Shown one piece after another: positions 7,173 to 15,477 of a stretch of DNA of 64,000 bases (position 1 is the first letter of the stretch; each line of letters begins with the position of its first letter). The position numbers and the translations under genes are program-made. Under the pieces are notes generated by a model. That model saw nothing but the letters and a program-made list of their open reading frames with translations, did no database searches and was not told the origin of the DNA. The DNA comes from Nitrososphaerota archaeon (GTDB lineage Archaea > Thermoproteota > Nitrososphaeria > Nitrososphaerales > Gagatemarchaeaceae). Location of the stretch: positions 1,209,374-1,273,373 of the forward strand of contig JAFLYY010000001.1 of the NCBI GenBank assembly GCA_029785825.1. The letters are read 5' to 3'.

Positions 7173-9704
7173 TCACTTCTTTCTGGTGCTTTCTTCGGAG
7201 GGGTCGTCTACCCCTCTGTCGTTCAGGACGAACACCGTATCCCTCTCGGGGTGGTAGGGGCTGTCGACCATCCGGGCGATGCGGTTCTTGGCGGCCTTCC
7301 TCAGGTAGATTCTGTAGGTGCTGGTATGAGCCACCACGTGCCCCCCCGTCGGCCTAGTGGGGTCCCCGAAGAACGAGTCCGGGGCCGCCTGGACCTGGTT
7401 CGTGACCACCACGGCGATGTTGTATATCTCCGCTGTCCTGAGAAGCTGATGCATGAAACGGTTGAGCCTCTGCTGCCTCTCGGCGAGGGTCCCGCGCCCC
7501 AGGAACTCCGCCCTGTAGTGGGCCACGGCACTGTCGAGTATGACCAACCTCACTTTGTTCGGTTCGATGATCCTGCCCAGGTCCTTGACGATGAGCTCCT
7601 GGTGGGCGCTGTTGTACGCCCTGGCGACGGTTATCCGTGAGAGCACCTTCTCCGAGTCCAGCCCCCTGGCCTCGGCTATCTCCTGGATTCTCTCCGGGCG
7701 GAACGTCCCTTCGGTGTCGATGTAGACCGACCCGGCGTCGAGACCTCCTTCTCCCCTAGGCTGCTGGGCCATCACGCACAGGGTGTGGCAGATCTGGCTG
7801 TTGTGGAGAATAGTGGGCATGTTACCGCTGACGAAAGCGTGGTCTCCTGGGACCTCGAAGTCGTACACGTAGTCGTCATACCGCTCCTCCTTGATTTCCA
7901 TCACCGTGTCCCAGTTGAACTCCATTGCCCGTTCGACTGTAGCGACGGTGTCGTTCAGGACCCGGATTCTACGTTCGGCTTCCTTGGCAACGGCGTTCCT
8001 GAACGCTTCTACTTTTTCCACGGGCAGTCCGCGGCTGAAGTAGTTGTTGAAGCCGGCCTTCGACAGCCCCATCTGCGAAGCGAGGGAGCTTGTCGGAAAA
8101 GGAAGCGAAAGGGCATACCTTCTGAACTCTGCCCTCGATGTCAGCCTTGCCTTTTTGACGCCTTGCAGAACCAGGACCATCTCGCCTGATATCTGCCTTA
8201 GGGATCCGGTCACCGACCTCGCTAGTTTCTCGCTCAACCCCTCCTTGGCGTGCGCCGACCTGGTCAAGACCTCGTACAGGGCCCTGCTCCTCCGGAGGGC
8301 GGCTGTCCGTTTCAGGCGCCTGGAAGAGACCGCCGCCTTGACGCAGGCGCGGAGCAGGTCGCCCGCGGGGACGCGGTCTTCGCTGCGTCCTGTCCGTGAG
8401 CGAGGAGTCCTCTTGCTTTTGAGCGGAGTCCGGGATATCTTCTCCCTGTCAAAGCCTGCAACCCGGAGTCGGTAGCGCTCCCCCGTAGCCGACTGCTTGG
8501 CGCCGAAGGTAGACGCGACGCCGAGCCTTGACAGCAGGTAGGAGACACCCTCAGTAAGCTCCTTGCTGTTCGACGACGCCTCAATGTCGTCTCCTTTGGC
8601 GCGCCCGTCTCCTTCAAAATACCCTGAGAGGAAATGGCGGACAGTCTCGTCGCAACCGTTGAGGACGCAGTCTGGGACGAACTTTGTGGACGAGTCACAC
8701 TCGGCCAACCCGCCGAGGAGGGATTTCACGGGACTCTGGAGCAAGACCACGGCTGAGTGATCGTCTCCTCGCGATATTGTCGGGGCGAAGCCAAATCTGC
8801 GATTCAGGTAGTCCTTGGTCCACCGGATTGGTTCCGAATCTGCGCTGGTGATGGACAGAGTGTCCTTGGTCCCCCCGGCGGCATAGAGCCCTAAGAAGAA
8901 GGCGTCATCGTTTGACACGTCTGCCCTGCCTGGCAGGACGAGTCGCCTAGGCGTCGCTATCTTGTCGCCCACTGACAGGGCACCTGAAGGGACCCATCTG
9001 ATCCCTCCCCCAGAGAGGACCATCGCCATGTGGGGCTTTGCGAGTCTCAGCAGCCTGCCCTGTTCGGTCTTGACGGCCAGGACTGATCGCACGCGCTCGC
9101 GATAGAGGTACGAAGCCGGAGTTAGCGTGGAGTCGAGCCCCACGACGTTCACCCCTTTCAGGGGGACGACGGAACCAGCATCCAGCGGCTCCTCCCCGTA
9201 TATCGACCTGTACTTCTCGTAAGTCGTGGAGATTGGTTCAAAGTGGATGTTGGCGTCGTTGCTGTAGAAGACCCGCGTGTCCCCTGCGACGCATTTTCCG
9301 CTGCCGAACTCCCCGAAGAACTCCGTCATCGCCCAGGTCTCTATCCCCCCGCCGAGCAGATCGTCTAGGTTCTTCGAGCCCGTCGAGACCCTGTCGATGG
9401 CCTTCCTCTTCACGAGCAGGTCGGCGGCATTGATGAAGTCAGGCTCCAGACGGTTCAGCTCCACCAACTTCTTCCTCGCCTTGTTGTTGAGCTCAACCGC
9501 CTTCGAGACGTCTATGTCGACCGCATCAGCTATGTCCATCGGACCAGCGGTGGCCAGGTCGAGCACGGTCTCGATGCCCGCGTCCTTCAGCTTCTGCTTC
9601 GTGGCGGGTCCGACCCCCGGAAGGGTGTCGAGCTCAAGATCCTCCTCGGTGGTCTTCACGTCATCCTCGGCTCCGTCCTTCTTCTCCACCTTCGCCCCAG
9701 CCAA
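7173..9704 (-). CDS. radA: RadA recombinase precursor, interrupted by an intein
   Basis: 843 residues from a TTG about 28 bases after a TATA-like box. The first 137 residues are the RadA N terminus: an acidic lead, a helix-hairpin-helix domain (LDTLPGVGPATKQKLKDAGI, residues 26-45) and the start of the ATPase core up to GEFGSGK. The next 498 residues are an intein. The chain resumes at Ser636 with SQICHTLCVMAQ, completing the Walker A motif, and continues with VRLVILDSAVAHYR (Walker B), RQQRLNRFMHQLL and VVVTNQVQAAPD. The joined exteins make a 345-residue RadA of normal size. RadA forms filaments on single-stranded DNA and drives strand exchange in recombinational repair. It can only work after protein splicing, because the ATP-binding loop is split. 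Confidence 0.96.
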   Translation of the reverse strand: MAGAKVEKKDGAEDDVKTTEEDLELDTLPGVGPATKQKLKDAGIETVLDLATAGPMDIADAVDIDVSKAVELNNKARKKLVELNRLEPDFINAADLLVKRKAIDRVSTGSKNLDDLLGGGIETWAMTEFFGEFGSGKCVAGDTRVFYSNDANIHFEPISTTYEKYRSIYGEEPLDAGSVVPLKGVNVVGLDSTLTPASYLYRERVRSVLAVKTEQGRLLRLAKPHMAMVLSGGGIRWVPSGALSVGDKIATPRRLVLPGRADVSNDDAFFLGLYAAGGTKDTLSITSADSEPIRWTKDYLNRRFGFAPTISRGDDHSAVVLLQSPVKSLLGGLAECDSSTKFVPDCVLNGCDETVRHFLSGYFEGDGRAKGDDIEASSNSKELTEGVSYLLSRLGVASTFGAKQSATGERYRLRVAGFDREKISRTPLKSKRTPRSRTGRSEDRVPAGDLLRACVKAAVSSRRLKRTAALRRSRALYEVLTRSAHAKEGLSEKLARSVTGSLRQISGEMVLVLQGVKKARLTSRAEFRRYALSLPFPTSSLASQMGLSKAGFNNYFSRGLPVEKVEAFRNAVAKEAERRIRVLNDTVATVERAMEFNWDTVMEIKEERYDDYVYDFEVPGDHAFVSGNMPTILHNSQICHTLCVMAQQPRGEGGLDAGSVYIDTEGTFRPERIQEIAEARGLDSEKVLSRITVARAYNSAHQELIVKDLGRIIEPNKVRLVILDSAVAHYRAEFLGRGTLAERQQRLNRFMHQLLRTAEIYNIAVVVTNQVQAAPDSFFGDPTRPTGGHVVAHTSTYRIYLRKAAKNRIARMVDSPYHPERDTVFVLNDRGVDDPSEESTRKK
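7800..9293 (-). mobile_element. intein inserted in the RadA P-loop
   Basis: 498 residues encoded in frame inside radA. The N-terminal splice residue is Cys138 (CVAGDTRVFYS). The C-terminal end is TILHN followed by the extein Ser636, so both junctions keep the residues needed for splicing. The block B histidine is present (LAKPHMAMVL) and block F reads YVYDFEVPGDHAFVSG. A LAGLIDADG-type endonuclease domain lies between them. The second motif is intact (FLSGYFEGDGRA). The first reads FLGLYAAGG, with Gly where the catalytic acidic residue belongs, so DNA cleavage is probably lost. A helix-turn-helix-like segment (SSLASQMGLSKAGFNNYF) follows. Confidence 0.93.
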
Positions 9705-9741
9705 CTTGACTCGCGAGCGTCGTCAGGTAGATAAGTCTGCA

Positions 9742-11043
9742 CTAGGGGGAGATCCGTGAAAGTGTTCTGGGGAACAGGCTCGCGGACCTGATGTGCCTGA
9801 GGCCTGCAATCCACCTCGTGGTCCGCTCGACCCCGATGCCGAATCCAGAGTGCGGGGGCATCCCGAACTTCCTGAGCTCCAAGTACCATGAGAAGGACTC
9901 GGTCGGGAGGTCCTGCTTCGCTATCCTGTCCATCAGCTGCTGATAGTCGTGAATCCTCTGACCGCCGGTGGCGAGCTCGCCGATTCCTTCTGGGGCTATC
10001 AGGTCGGCCGACTTCGTCACCTTTGGCCTGTCCTCGTAGGTCATGTGGTAGAAAGAGCGGGCGGTCAGAGGGTAGTCGGTCACGAAGAATGGCGAGTCCT
10101 GGGTCAGGCTAACCGCTCTCTCCGCCTCAGTAGGGAGGTCATCCCCCCACTCGAATGGGAACCCCTTCTTCTCGGCCACGGACCTGGCCTCGTCGTAGGT
10201 CATCCTCTGGAAGGGGACGTCCGGCTGCTTTATGGTCCGGCCCAGGACTTTCAGCTCCGCCTGCCTATTGGCGATTACCCGCTCTACCATCTTGGACAGC
10301 AGCCCCTCCTGGACTTCCATGTTCTCCTTTTGGTCTGCGAACGCCTGCTCGGCTTCGATCATCCAGAACTCGGTAAGGTGCTTGGCCGTCTTCGACTTCT
10401 CCGCCCTGAACGCTGGCTGGAAAATCCATACCTTCTGCAGCGCCGGGAGCGCGGCTTCCTCGTAGAACTGCGCGCTCTGGCTGAGGTTAGCCTTCTTGCC
10501 GAAGTAGTCCAGAGAAAAGAGGGTGGACCCTCCCTCCACCGCAGCCTGCACGAAGGTCGGGGCGCTTATCAGCTGGAACCCGTGGTCCCTGAAGAAGTCG
10601 AAGGCGGCCCCTATCACTTCCGCCCTTATCCTCATGGTCGCGATGGCCTTGGGCCCCCTGATGCTGAGGTGGCGCTTGTCGAACAGGTACGAGGCAGACT
10701 TCGCCGCGGTGCGGGTTATGGGCCAGGTTTCGGCTGCAGCCACCACCTCGAACTCCCTGGCAGAGATTTCCTTTCCTCCGGGAGCCCTACGGTCCTCTCT
10801 CGCGTCACCCCTGACGGCCACGGCGGTCTCCAGGGTCGCTCCCCTGGCTGCTTCGAACGCCCCCCCTGGCGAGCCCTTTCTGGCAGACACCTGGATGTAT
10901 CCCGTGCCGTCACGTATCAGCGCGAACACGAGCCCCCCTACGGTGTGCTTCCGGGCGACCCATCCCTTGACTTCGACCTCGCCGCCGGATTTGCCGGCGA
11001 GGATGTCCGCTGCACACGCGCGTGCGTATCGGGAGCCCTCCAT
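9742..11043 (-). CDS. asnS: asparaginyl-tRNA synthetase
   Basis: 433 residues from the ATG at 11043. The upstream open frame is rejected because it crosses the promoter. An N-terminal OB-fold anticodon domain (EVEVKGWVARKHTVGGLVFALIRDG) is followed by the class IIb catalytic core. This has FRAEKSKTAKHLTEFW with WMIEAE (motif 2), SFYHMTYEDRP, and GFGIGVERTTRWIAGL with IR (motif 3). The FRAEKS..HLTEFW wording and the RSFYHM segment favour Asn over Asp specificity. The enzyme attaches asparagine to tRNA-Asn, so direct charging is likely. The palindromic TATA box at 11069-11077 lies about 28 bases upstream. Confidence 0.9.
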   Translation of the reverse strand: MEGSRYARACAADILAGKSGGEVEVKGWVARKHTVGGLVFALIRDGTGYIQVSARKGSPGGAFEAARGATLETAVAVRGDAREDRRAPGGKEISAREFEVVAAAETWPITRTAAKSASYLFDKRHLSIRGPKAIATMRIRAEVIGAAFDFFRDHGFQLISAPTFVQAAVEGGSTLFSLDYFGKKANLSQSAQFYEEAALPALQKVWIFQPAFRAEKSKTAKHLTEFWMIEAEQAFADQKENMEVQEGLLSKMVERVIANRQAELKVLGRTIKQPDVPFQRMTYDEARSVAEKKGFPFEWGDDLPTEAERAVSLTQDSPFFVTDYPLTARSFYHMTYEDRPKVTKSADLIAPEGIGELATGGQRIHDYQQLMDRIAKQDLPTESFSWYLELRKFGMPPHSGFGIGVERTTRWIAGLRHIRSASLFPRTLSRISP

Positions 11044-11068
11044 GGTTAAGGAGGGCTGTGCGGCACGT

Positions 11069-11077
11069 GCTAAAAGC
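11069..11077. promoter_or_regulatory. palindromic TATA-like element (asnS promoter)
   Basis: GCTAAAAGC is the AT-rich core between asnS and the divergent ThiI-like gene. It sits at the right distance for a leaderless start of asnS at 11043. For the plus strand, a second box near 11099-11105 (GTTAAAG) is better placed for the TTG at 11132. Confidence 0.45.
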
Positions 11078-11131
11078 GTGATGCGGGAAAAGCTCAACGT
11101 TAAAGCGGGCACAGAGGACGCCGGACAGCGG

Positions 11132-12100
11132 TTGGAACGAAGGGCCGCTATTCTGCGGTGGACGGGATCGGGGCGCCTAGCCGATCTGATTTCAACGGTT
11201 GAATTCAAGCTGAGAGTCGGACGTGTGGTAGGCGGCGTCCGGGCTGCCGGGTCCTCGCTGGTCGTGTCCGGTCCCGACCCGGTCCGCGTCTGCGCCCTCT
11301 TTCAGCACTTACCTGGGGCGTCGTGGCTCGCGGCCGGATACGAGGTCCGGACCGTCGGCGAGGCCGCGAAGGAAGCGGGAACGCTCGCCTGCAGGTACCT
11401 CCGCAGGGGGAGCCGCTTCGTCGTAGAGGCTCAGGGAGGGGCCGTCACCTCCGCCGACCTGGCAGGGACGGTCACGGCGAAGATCCTCGACGCCGTACCG
11501 GGCGCGAGGGTTTCTTCCGAGTCGCCCGAGATTACGTTCAGGGCCGCGATGGACCGGGCCGGAGGAGTTGTGGGGGTGGAGGTCTTCCGGGGCCCGGGAG
11601 GGGTACCCACAGGGAGGAAGAGAGTCGCCTGTCTAGTCTCGGGAGGGAAGCACAGTGCCGTCCTGGCGTGGTACGCCGTGCTCATGGGATATGCCGTCAC
11701 TCTCGTGCACGTGAAGTCAAACGACGAAGGCACGATAGCCGCAGCGAAGCTCTACTCTGAGCTTTCTCACCGCGCCGACCCCAGGGGCCTGAAGCTGGTG
11801 GTACTGGAAGGATGCCCGGTGCCCGCAGCGGTGAAGGCGTACGTTTCCGATGCTGAGACCCCGGTCTTCGGGGGTTTCACCGCCTCGGGCAGCGGACCGC
11901 CCGAGTGGGCGAGAGGCGTCCAGCAGAACCCCCTTTTCCTACTGCCAGAGGAGGAGTTCGAGCCTCGGTTCGTTGCTCTGGGGATTGGAAGCGTCGGCGG
12001 AGCCACAGACTGGGGTGTCAGAGGGGACCATGAGTATCTGCGGAAGGAGTTCGGAGGTGTCACCGCCGACGTCAGCGAGGTCCTCGACCGGCTAGGGTAG
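11132..12100 (+). CDS. ThiI-like protein: THUMP domain plus altered PP-loop ATPase
   Basis: About 322 residues from the TTG at 11132, 30 bases after a TATA-like box; ATG 11081 is an alternative start. The N-terminal half (AAILRWTGSGRLADLISTVE, FQHLPGASWLAAGYEV) follows the ferredoxin-like plus THUMP layout of ThiI. The C-terminal half has a PP-loop reading CLVSGGKHSAVLAWYAVLMG, where ThiI has SGGIDSPVA. The true ThiI is at 16289-17545, so this is a paralogue. THUMP proteins bind tRNA, and PP-loops adenylate a substrate for thiolation or ligation. The Asp of SGGxDS is replaced by His, so activity may differ or be lost. The specific modification is unknown. It overlaps the convergent glycosyltransferase gene by 29 bases. 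Confidence 0.68.
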   Translation: MERRAAILRWTGSGRLADLISTVEFKLRVGRVVGGVRAAGSSLVVSGPDPVRVCALFQHLPGASWLAAGYEVRTVGEAAKEAGTLACRYLRRGSRFVVEAQGGAVTSADLAGTVTAKILDAVPGARVSSESPEITFRAAMDRAGGVVGVEVFRGPGGVPTGRKRVACLVSGGKHSAVLAWYAVLMGYAVTLVHVKSNDEGTIAAAKLYSELSHRADPRGLKLVVLEGCPVPAAVKAYVSDAETPVFGGFTASGSGPPEWARGVQQNPLFLLPEEEFEPRFVALGIGSVGGATDWGVRGDHEYLRKEFGGVTADVSEVLDRLG

Positions 12101-13235
12101 AAGCCTGGAGGGCGCCGACTATGGCTGACGTGGCGTCGAAGCCGCGTGCGTATCTCCCCAGGCTCGAGGTCTTCCGCTTGTACTCCCCGCCCAGGAGCGC
12201 TGCCAGGGACCTCGCAAGCACGTCAGTGGTGAGCTGGTCCTGGCTGATCATGATGGAGACCCCGAGCTTGGACGCTTTCTCGGCGTTCCCCTCTTGCTCC
12301 GGCTGGTTAGGGATGGGTACCAGAAGAGACGGCTTCATCGATGTTATCGACTGTCCTATGGTCCCGTGCCCCGCCCTGGAGACCACCGCGTCACAGCTCT
12401 CGAAGTAGAAGTTGGCCAACGGGCACCACTCGTAGTACCATCCCCCTCCGATGCGGCGCGGCTCCTGGGCGCCCTGCGGGTCTCCCCCTGAGACGACGAA
12501 GACATACCTGTCCTTGAGCTCCTCTGCAATCCTAAGCCCGGCCCTCAGCAGCGGCGACCTAGTCCTCGGAGGCCCGGAGACCTGCCAGAAGACCTTCGGT
12601 CGGGGGTCGCCTGCCAGCTCTTCTGCCGCAGCATCCGGAGCATGGTCCTCGGTTGAACTCAGGAAGCCTACGTACCGCACCTTCTCCACCTTGCTCCCCC
12701 AGAGGTTCCTCTCGCTGATGGTGTAAGGGGGAGGGAGGTCGGGGATGAGGATGGCGTCGCTGAACTCCCAGGACCGCCCCATGACCTCTGAGGTCCCCAC
12801 GGAGAGGAGCTTGCGGAGCGTTCCGGTCTTCACGTTCGAGCTCGTGAGGTTGAGCTGATTCAGGACGGTGAACACAGGGAGCCGGAGGACCTTTCCGGCG
12901 AGGACGGTGGAGAGGGAGGAGTCGCTCAGGACCGCGTCCGCGCCGAACATCTCGATGTTCCGCACCTCCAAGGCGAGCTGGCGGTAGGTCCTGGCCAGGA
13001 TCATGGGCGACTCCAGGAGGGTCTCCTTAACTTGGAACTCTCCGTTATCCGAGTACTTCACGTCGGCCAGGGGAAGGCTGTTGCACCTGTACCCCCTCCC
13101 CGAGATGTAAGACGCGACCTCTCCCGAAGAAGAGAATTCGAGCTCGGCGCCCCTGGCGGTCAGCTGTCTCGCGAGCTCCAGCATCCTGCTCGCGTGGCCG
13201 AGCCCAGAGCCGAAGCAGCCGATGTAGACCTTCAA
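12072..13235 (-). CDS. glycosyltransferase, MurG/GT28-like fold
   Basis: 387 residues. The N terminus MKVYIGCFGSGLGHASRMLE carries the Gly-rich acceptor-side loop with GxGHxxR typical of GT-B enzymes. The C-terminal half has WQVSGPPRTRSP, RYVFVVSGGDP, then DAVVSRAGHGTIGQSITSMK and PIPNQPEQEGNAEK. This is the nucleotide-sugar binding region shared by MurG-like and UDP-glucuronosyl-like transferases. No membrane helix is obvious, so it probably works at the cytoplasmic face of the membrane, on a lipid-linked or surface glycan. Donor and acceptor cannot be told from sequence. Its start overlaps the stop of the AMMECR1 gene by four bases, so the two are translationally coupled. Confidence 0.8.
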   Translation of the reverse strand: MKVYIGCFGSGLGHASRMLELARQLTARGAELEFSSSGEVASYISGRGYRCNSLPLADVKYSDNGEFQVKETLLESPMILARTYRQLALEVRNIEMFGADAVLSDSSLSTVLAGKVLRLPVFTVLNQLNLTSSNVKTGTLRKLLSVGTSEVMGRSWEFSDAILIPDLPPPYTISERNLWGSKVEKVRYVGFLSSTEDHAPDAAAEELAGDPRPKVFWQVSGPPRTRSPLLRAGLRIAEELKDRYVFVVSGGDPQGAQEPRRIGGGWYYEWCPLANFYFESCDAVVSRAGHGTIGQSITSMKPSLLVPIPNQPEQEGNAEKASKLGVSIMISQDQLTTDVLARSLAALLGGEYKRKTSSLGRYARGFDATSAIVGALQASTLAGRGPR

Positions 13236-13852
13236 TTCCGTGTCGCTGGGTCCGCCCTCGTAACGTCTCCCCTCGGCCTAGACTCGGAGAAGATGTCCGC
13301 CTGGAAGGTCTGGACGTTGGTGGCGTTGTCCAGCCAGGCGTCCATGGGGAGCCCCGCCTTCTCGCAGGCCTCGGCGAGGAAGGTGTCCTGGTCCCACCCC
13401 TGTTCGGTAGCCACCTGCGGGAGCAGGAGGCCGCTGCAGTTCCGGTTCGAGACGATGAGGCCGTCTCTGCCTATCCTGATCATCGAAGGGAAGTCCTGCC
13501 GCCTCGGAGCCGTGAGGACTTCGGGGAGGGTCAGGATGCTGACTTCGACTACTATCCGGTCGAGCTCCCCCGGGTCCACGGGAGAGGGGAAGCGAGGGTC
13601 CTCGGACGCATACACCGTCACGTCCCTGATCGCGTCTCCGAGGGGCTTGATCGGCTGAGGATAGCCGATGCACCCTCTGAGGTGCTTCACGCCGGCCTCC
13701 TGGACGTTCAACGTGACGAACACCCCTCGCTTTTCCGCCAGGAGCCCTGAGTCGCCGCCTTGCTTCGACGGCCTTGCGTGCTTCACGTGTGCTTCGAGGG
13801 TCTCCCGCGCGAGGGCCACCGCTCTCCTGCCTTCTTCGAGGCTCACCGCCAA
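13232..13852 (-). CDS. AMMECR1 family protein
   Basis: 206 residues from TTG at 13852. The hallmark LRGCIGYPQPIKPLGDAI is present, followed by PRFPSPVDPGELDRIVVEVS, GRDGLIVSNRNCSGLLLPQV and WDQDTFLAEACEKAGLP. These are the usual AMMECR1 (DUF51) conserved blocks, at normal length. The family is found across archaea and eukaryotes. The conserved Cys in RGCIG suggests an enzymatic role, but no reaction is established. Four-base coupling to the downstream glycosyltransferase indicates an operon. A second open frame (Mut7-C extension) runs across the whole gene; AMMECR1 clearly carries the protein-like sequence here. Confidence 0.9.
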   Translation of the reverse strand: MAVSLEEGRRAVALARETLEAHVKHARPSKQGGDSGLLAEKRGVFVTLNVQEAGVKHLRGCIGYPQPIKPLGDAIRDVTVYASEDPRFPSPVDPGELDRIVVEVSILTLPEVLTAPRRQDFPSMIRIGRDGLIVSNRNCSGLLLPQVATEQGWDQDTFLAEACEKAGLPMDAWLDNATNVQTFQADIFSESRPRGDVTRADPATRN

Positions 13853-14387
13853 TGCGATTCTGCCCGAGGCGGCGGGCCAGCGACCTTAACTTTTTCCAGT
13901 GACTCCCCCGCCAGTAGAGGTGCCCGCAGTCGGAGCACCTGAAGAAGAGCCTGTGCCTCACTCCTACCGTCCGGGGCACTTTGCCGGCTACCTCGCTCTT
14001 CGGTACTGCTTCGAGCCGTCCGCCGCATATGGAACAGAGCGGCGGGCCCCTGACCAAGGCGATCCCGAGTTCGAATGCCGCGTCCGCCAGAGAGGCAATC
14101 CTGGCAGGGTCATCCGACCCCCTGATCAGGATAGCCGGCACCCCCTTCCGTCTGGCCCGCAGCGCGAGCTCGCGGTCTGAGGTCAGTATGACCCTTCCTT
14201 CCGCCCCGGCGAGCTCGATGAGCGCAGAGTCGTCCCCGCTCCTGAAGTAGGCGGTCTCGAAACCAAGAGCCCTCAGCTTTCGGGAAAGTGATCCGAGCAT
14301 GGCGTCGGCTATGAAGCTAGCCTTCCTTCCGTGCGTGCCTGGAGCCAGGGGAGGCCGGCTATCTGGTGGTCTCGGCTGCCCTGACAA
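13278..14387 (-). CDS. Mut7-C family (PIN-like RNase) protein with an out-of-frame-looking extension
   Basis: From TTG 14387 the first 175 residues form a Mut7-C/DUF82 protein: FIADAMLGSLSRKLRALGFE (PIN-like Asp), GRVILTSDRELALRARRKG, then the zinc ribbon CSICGGRLEAV..FFRCSDCGHLYWRGSHWKKL. This family is thought to be a PIN-like nuclease with a zinc ribbon. Homologues normally end just after the SHW segment. Here no stop follows, and the frame runs 575 bases through the AMMECR1 gene as an Arg/Pro/Gly-rich, non-protein-like tail. The genuine product probably ends near 13850, and a small indel in the GGAAAAAG tract is possible. In the alternative frame a stop lies at 13843. The start overlaps tyrS by 29 bases. 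Confidence 0.6.
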   Translation of the reverse strand: MSGQPRPPDSRPPLAPGTHGRKASFIADAMLGSLSRKLRALGFETAYFRSGDDSALIELAGAEGRVILTSDRELALRARRKGVPAILIRGSDDPARIASLADAAFELGIALVRGPPLCSICGGRLEAVPKSEVAGKVPRTVGVRHRLFFRCSDCGHLYWRGSHWKKLRSLARRLGQNRIGGEPRRRQESGGPRAGDPRSTREARKAVEARRRLRAPGGKARGVRHVERPGGRREAPQRVHRLSSADQAPRRRDQGRDGVCVRGPSLPLSRGPGGARPDSSRSQHPDPPRSPHGSEAAGLPFDDQDRQRRPHRLEPELQRPPAPAGGYRTGVGPGHLPRRGLREGGAPHGRLAGQRHQRPDLPGGHLLRV

Positions 14388-15450
14388 GGTCGTAGAGCCT
14401 CCGCGCGGCGGGGTCTTTCACGAAGTGCTCCCTGATGGGCGAAACCATCTCGTCCAGAGCGGCGGCCACCCCCTTCTTCAGGTCTGCCGGGTGCAGCCCC
14501 CCGGCTGCGTAGCTCTCTTCGAGCTCCCTGGCTGAGTGATACTCCACGGTCCCCCCGTACTTCTCCGGCCTCTCGATTCTGAGCGACTTCATCTTCCTGA
14601 ATATGATGTACCTGCAGTACTCGACGAGGACGTTCCCTTCCAAGACCCTCGGAGGACAGTAGGCCGAGTTGATCTTACTGGCAATCTCCCCCTGCGAGTC
14701 GTGGACGAATATCGACGTCTCGGGCCTGCTCTTGCTCATCTTACTGGCTATCTCCGCGTCCAGGGCGGCGTTCTCATCGAACAGGCCGTCGGGCTCTTTC
14801 TTGCCCTGCAGCCCTATCAGCATGTGGTGGTGGACCGCGACAGGCTTCCTCCACTTCAGCTTCTCCGCGACTTCCCTCGCAAGGATGTTGGCCCTGCGCT
14901 GGTCCAGCCCGAGCTGACAGATGTCCACGTCCAGCCAGAATATGTCGGCCACCTGCATCATGGGGTAGAGCAGCTGGGCGGCCTGTATCGACTCCTTTGA
15001 GGTCCTCCCCGCGATGGTCAGAGCCCTCTGCGCCCTGGCCAGGGTGAAGTTCTGGGCGACGGTGACGACCTTCTTCCAGTATTCTTCGTTCCTCGCCGCA
15101 TCGCTGGTCCAGAGTATGTCGACCTTGCTCATGTCGACCCCGGCTGCCTTCCACACTTCTACGAAGTATCGACCCACGTCCTGTATCCTGTCCAGGTCCC
15201 CGCCCATTTTGTTGTTCACCCAGGCGAACCAGTCGGCGATCCAGAGCTTCATCTTCACCCCCGCCTTCTGCATGTCTTCAACGAGGATGGGGCGGAGTAC
15301 GCCGAAGGGGAGGTGGGCGAGGCCGCTGGGCTCGAACCCGTCGTAAGCTGTCGGGTGCTGGGTCGTCTCGAGCAGGTGCCGCAGTTCGGGTTCGGTGATT
15401 ATTTCCTCGCCGACACCGCGGATGAGTCTGAGCCTTTCCTCCAGGTCCAA
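14359..15450 (-). CDS. tyrS: tyrosyl-tRNA synthetase, archaeal type
   Basis: 363 residues from ATG 15450. It is a class I synthetase with YDGFEPSGLAHLPFG in the HIGH position and SKMSKSRPETSIF as the KMSKS loop. The tyrosine pocket and CP1 region (QLLYPMMQVADIFWLDVDIC, QLGLDQRRANILAREVAEKL) are of the archaeal/eukaryotic type that lacks the bacterial S4 domain. It charges tRNA-Tyr with the C1:G72 pair, and the tRNA gene at 18556-18712 carries exactly that pair. It is followed, with overlap, by the Mut7-C and AMMECR1 genes. Confidence 0.95.
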   Translation of the reverse strand: MDLEERLRLIRGVGEEIITEPELRHLLETTQHPTAYDGFEPSGLAHLPFGVLRPILVEDMQKAGVKMKLWIADWFAWVNNKMGGDLDRIQDVGRYFVEVWKAAGVDMSKVDILWTSDAARNEEYWKKVVTVAQNFTLARAQRALTIAGRTSKESIQAAQLLYPMMQVADIFWLDVDICQLGLDQRRANILAREVAEKLKWRKPVAVHHHMLIGLQGKKEPDGLFDENAALDAEIASKMSKSRPETSIFVHDSQGEIASKINSAYCPPRVLEGNVLVEYCRYIIFRKMKSLRIERPEKYGGTVEYHSARELEESYAAGGLHPADLKKGVAAALDEMVSPIREHFVKDPAARRLYDLVRAAETTR

Positions 15451-15477
15451 CGCGTTTCTAGGGCCTGCACACCGTTG

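Noticed and set aside
9949-11049. A 366-residue open frame on the plus strand opposite asnS
   Set aside because: It is antisense to a clear AsnRS, has low-complexity Arg/Gly/Leu composition and no family motif. Such frames are expected opposite GC-rich genes; the 473-residue frame at 49987-51408 opposite hdrA is rejected for the same reason.
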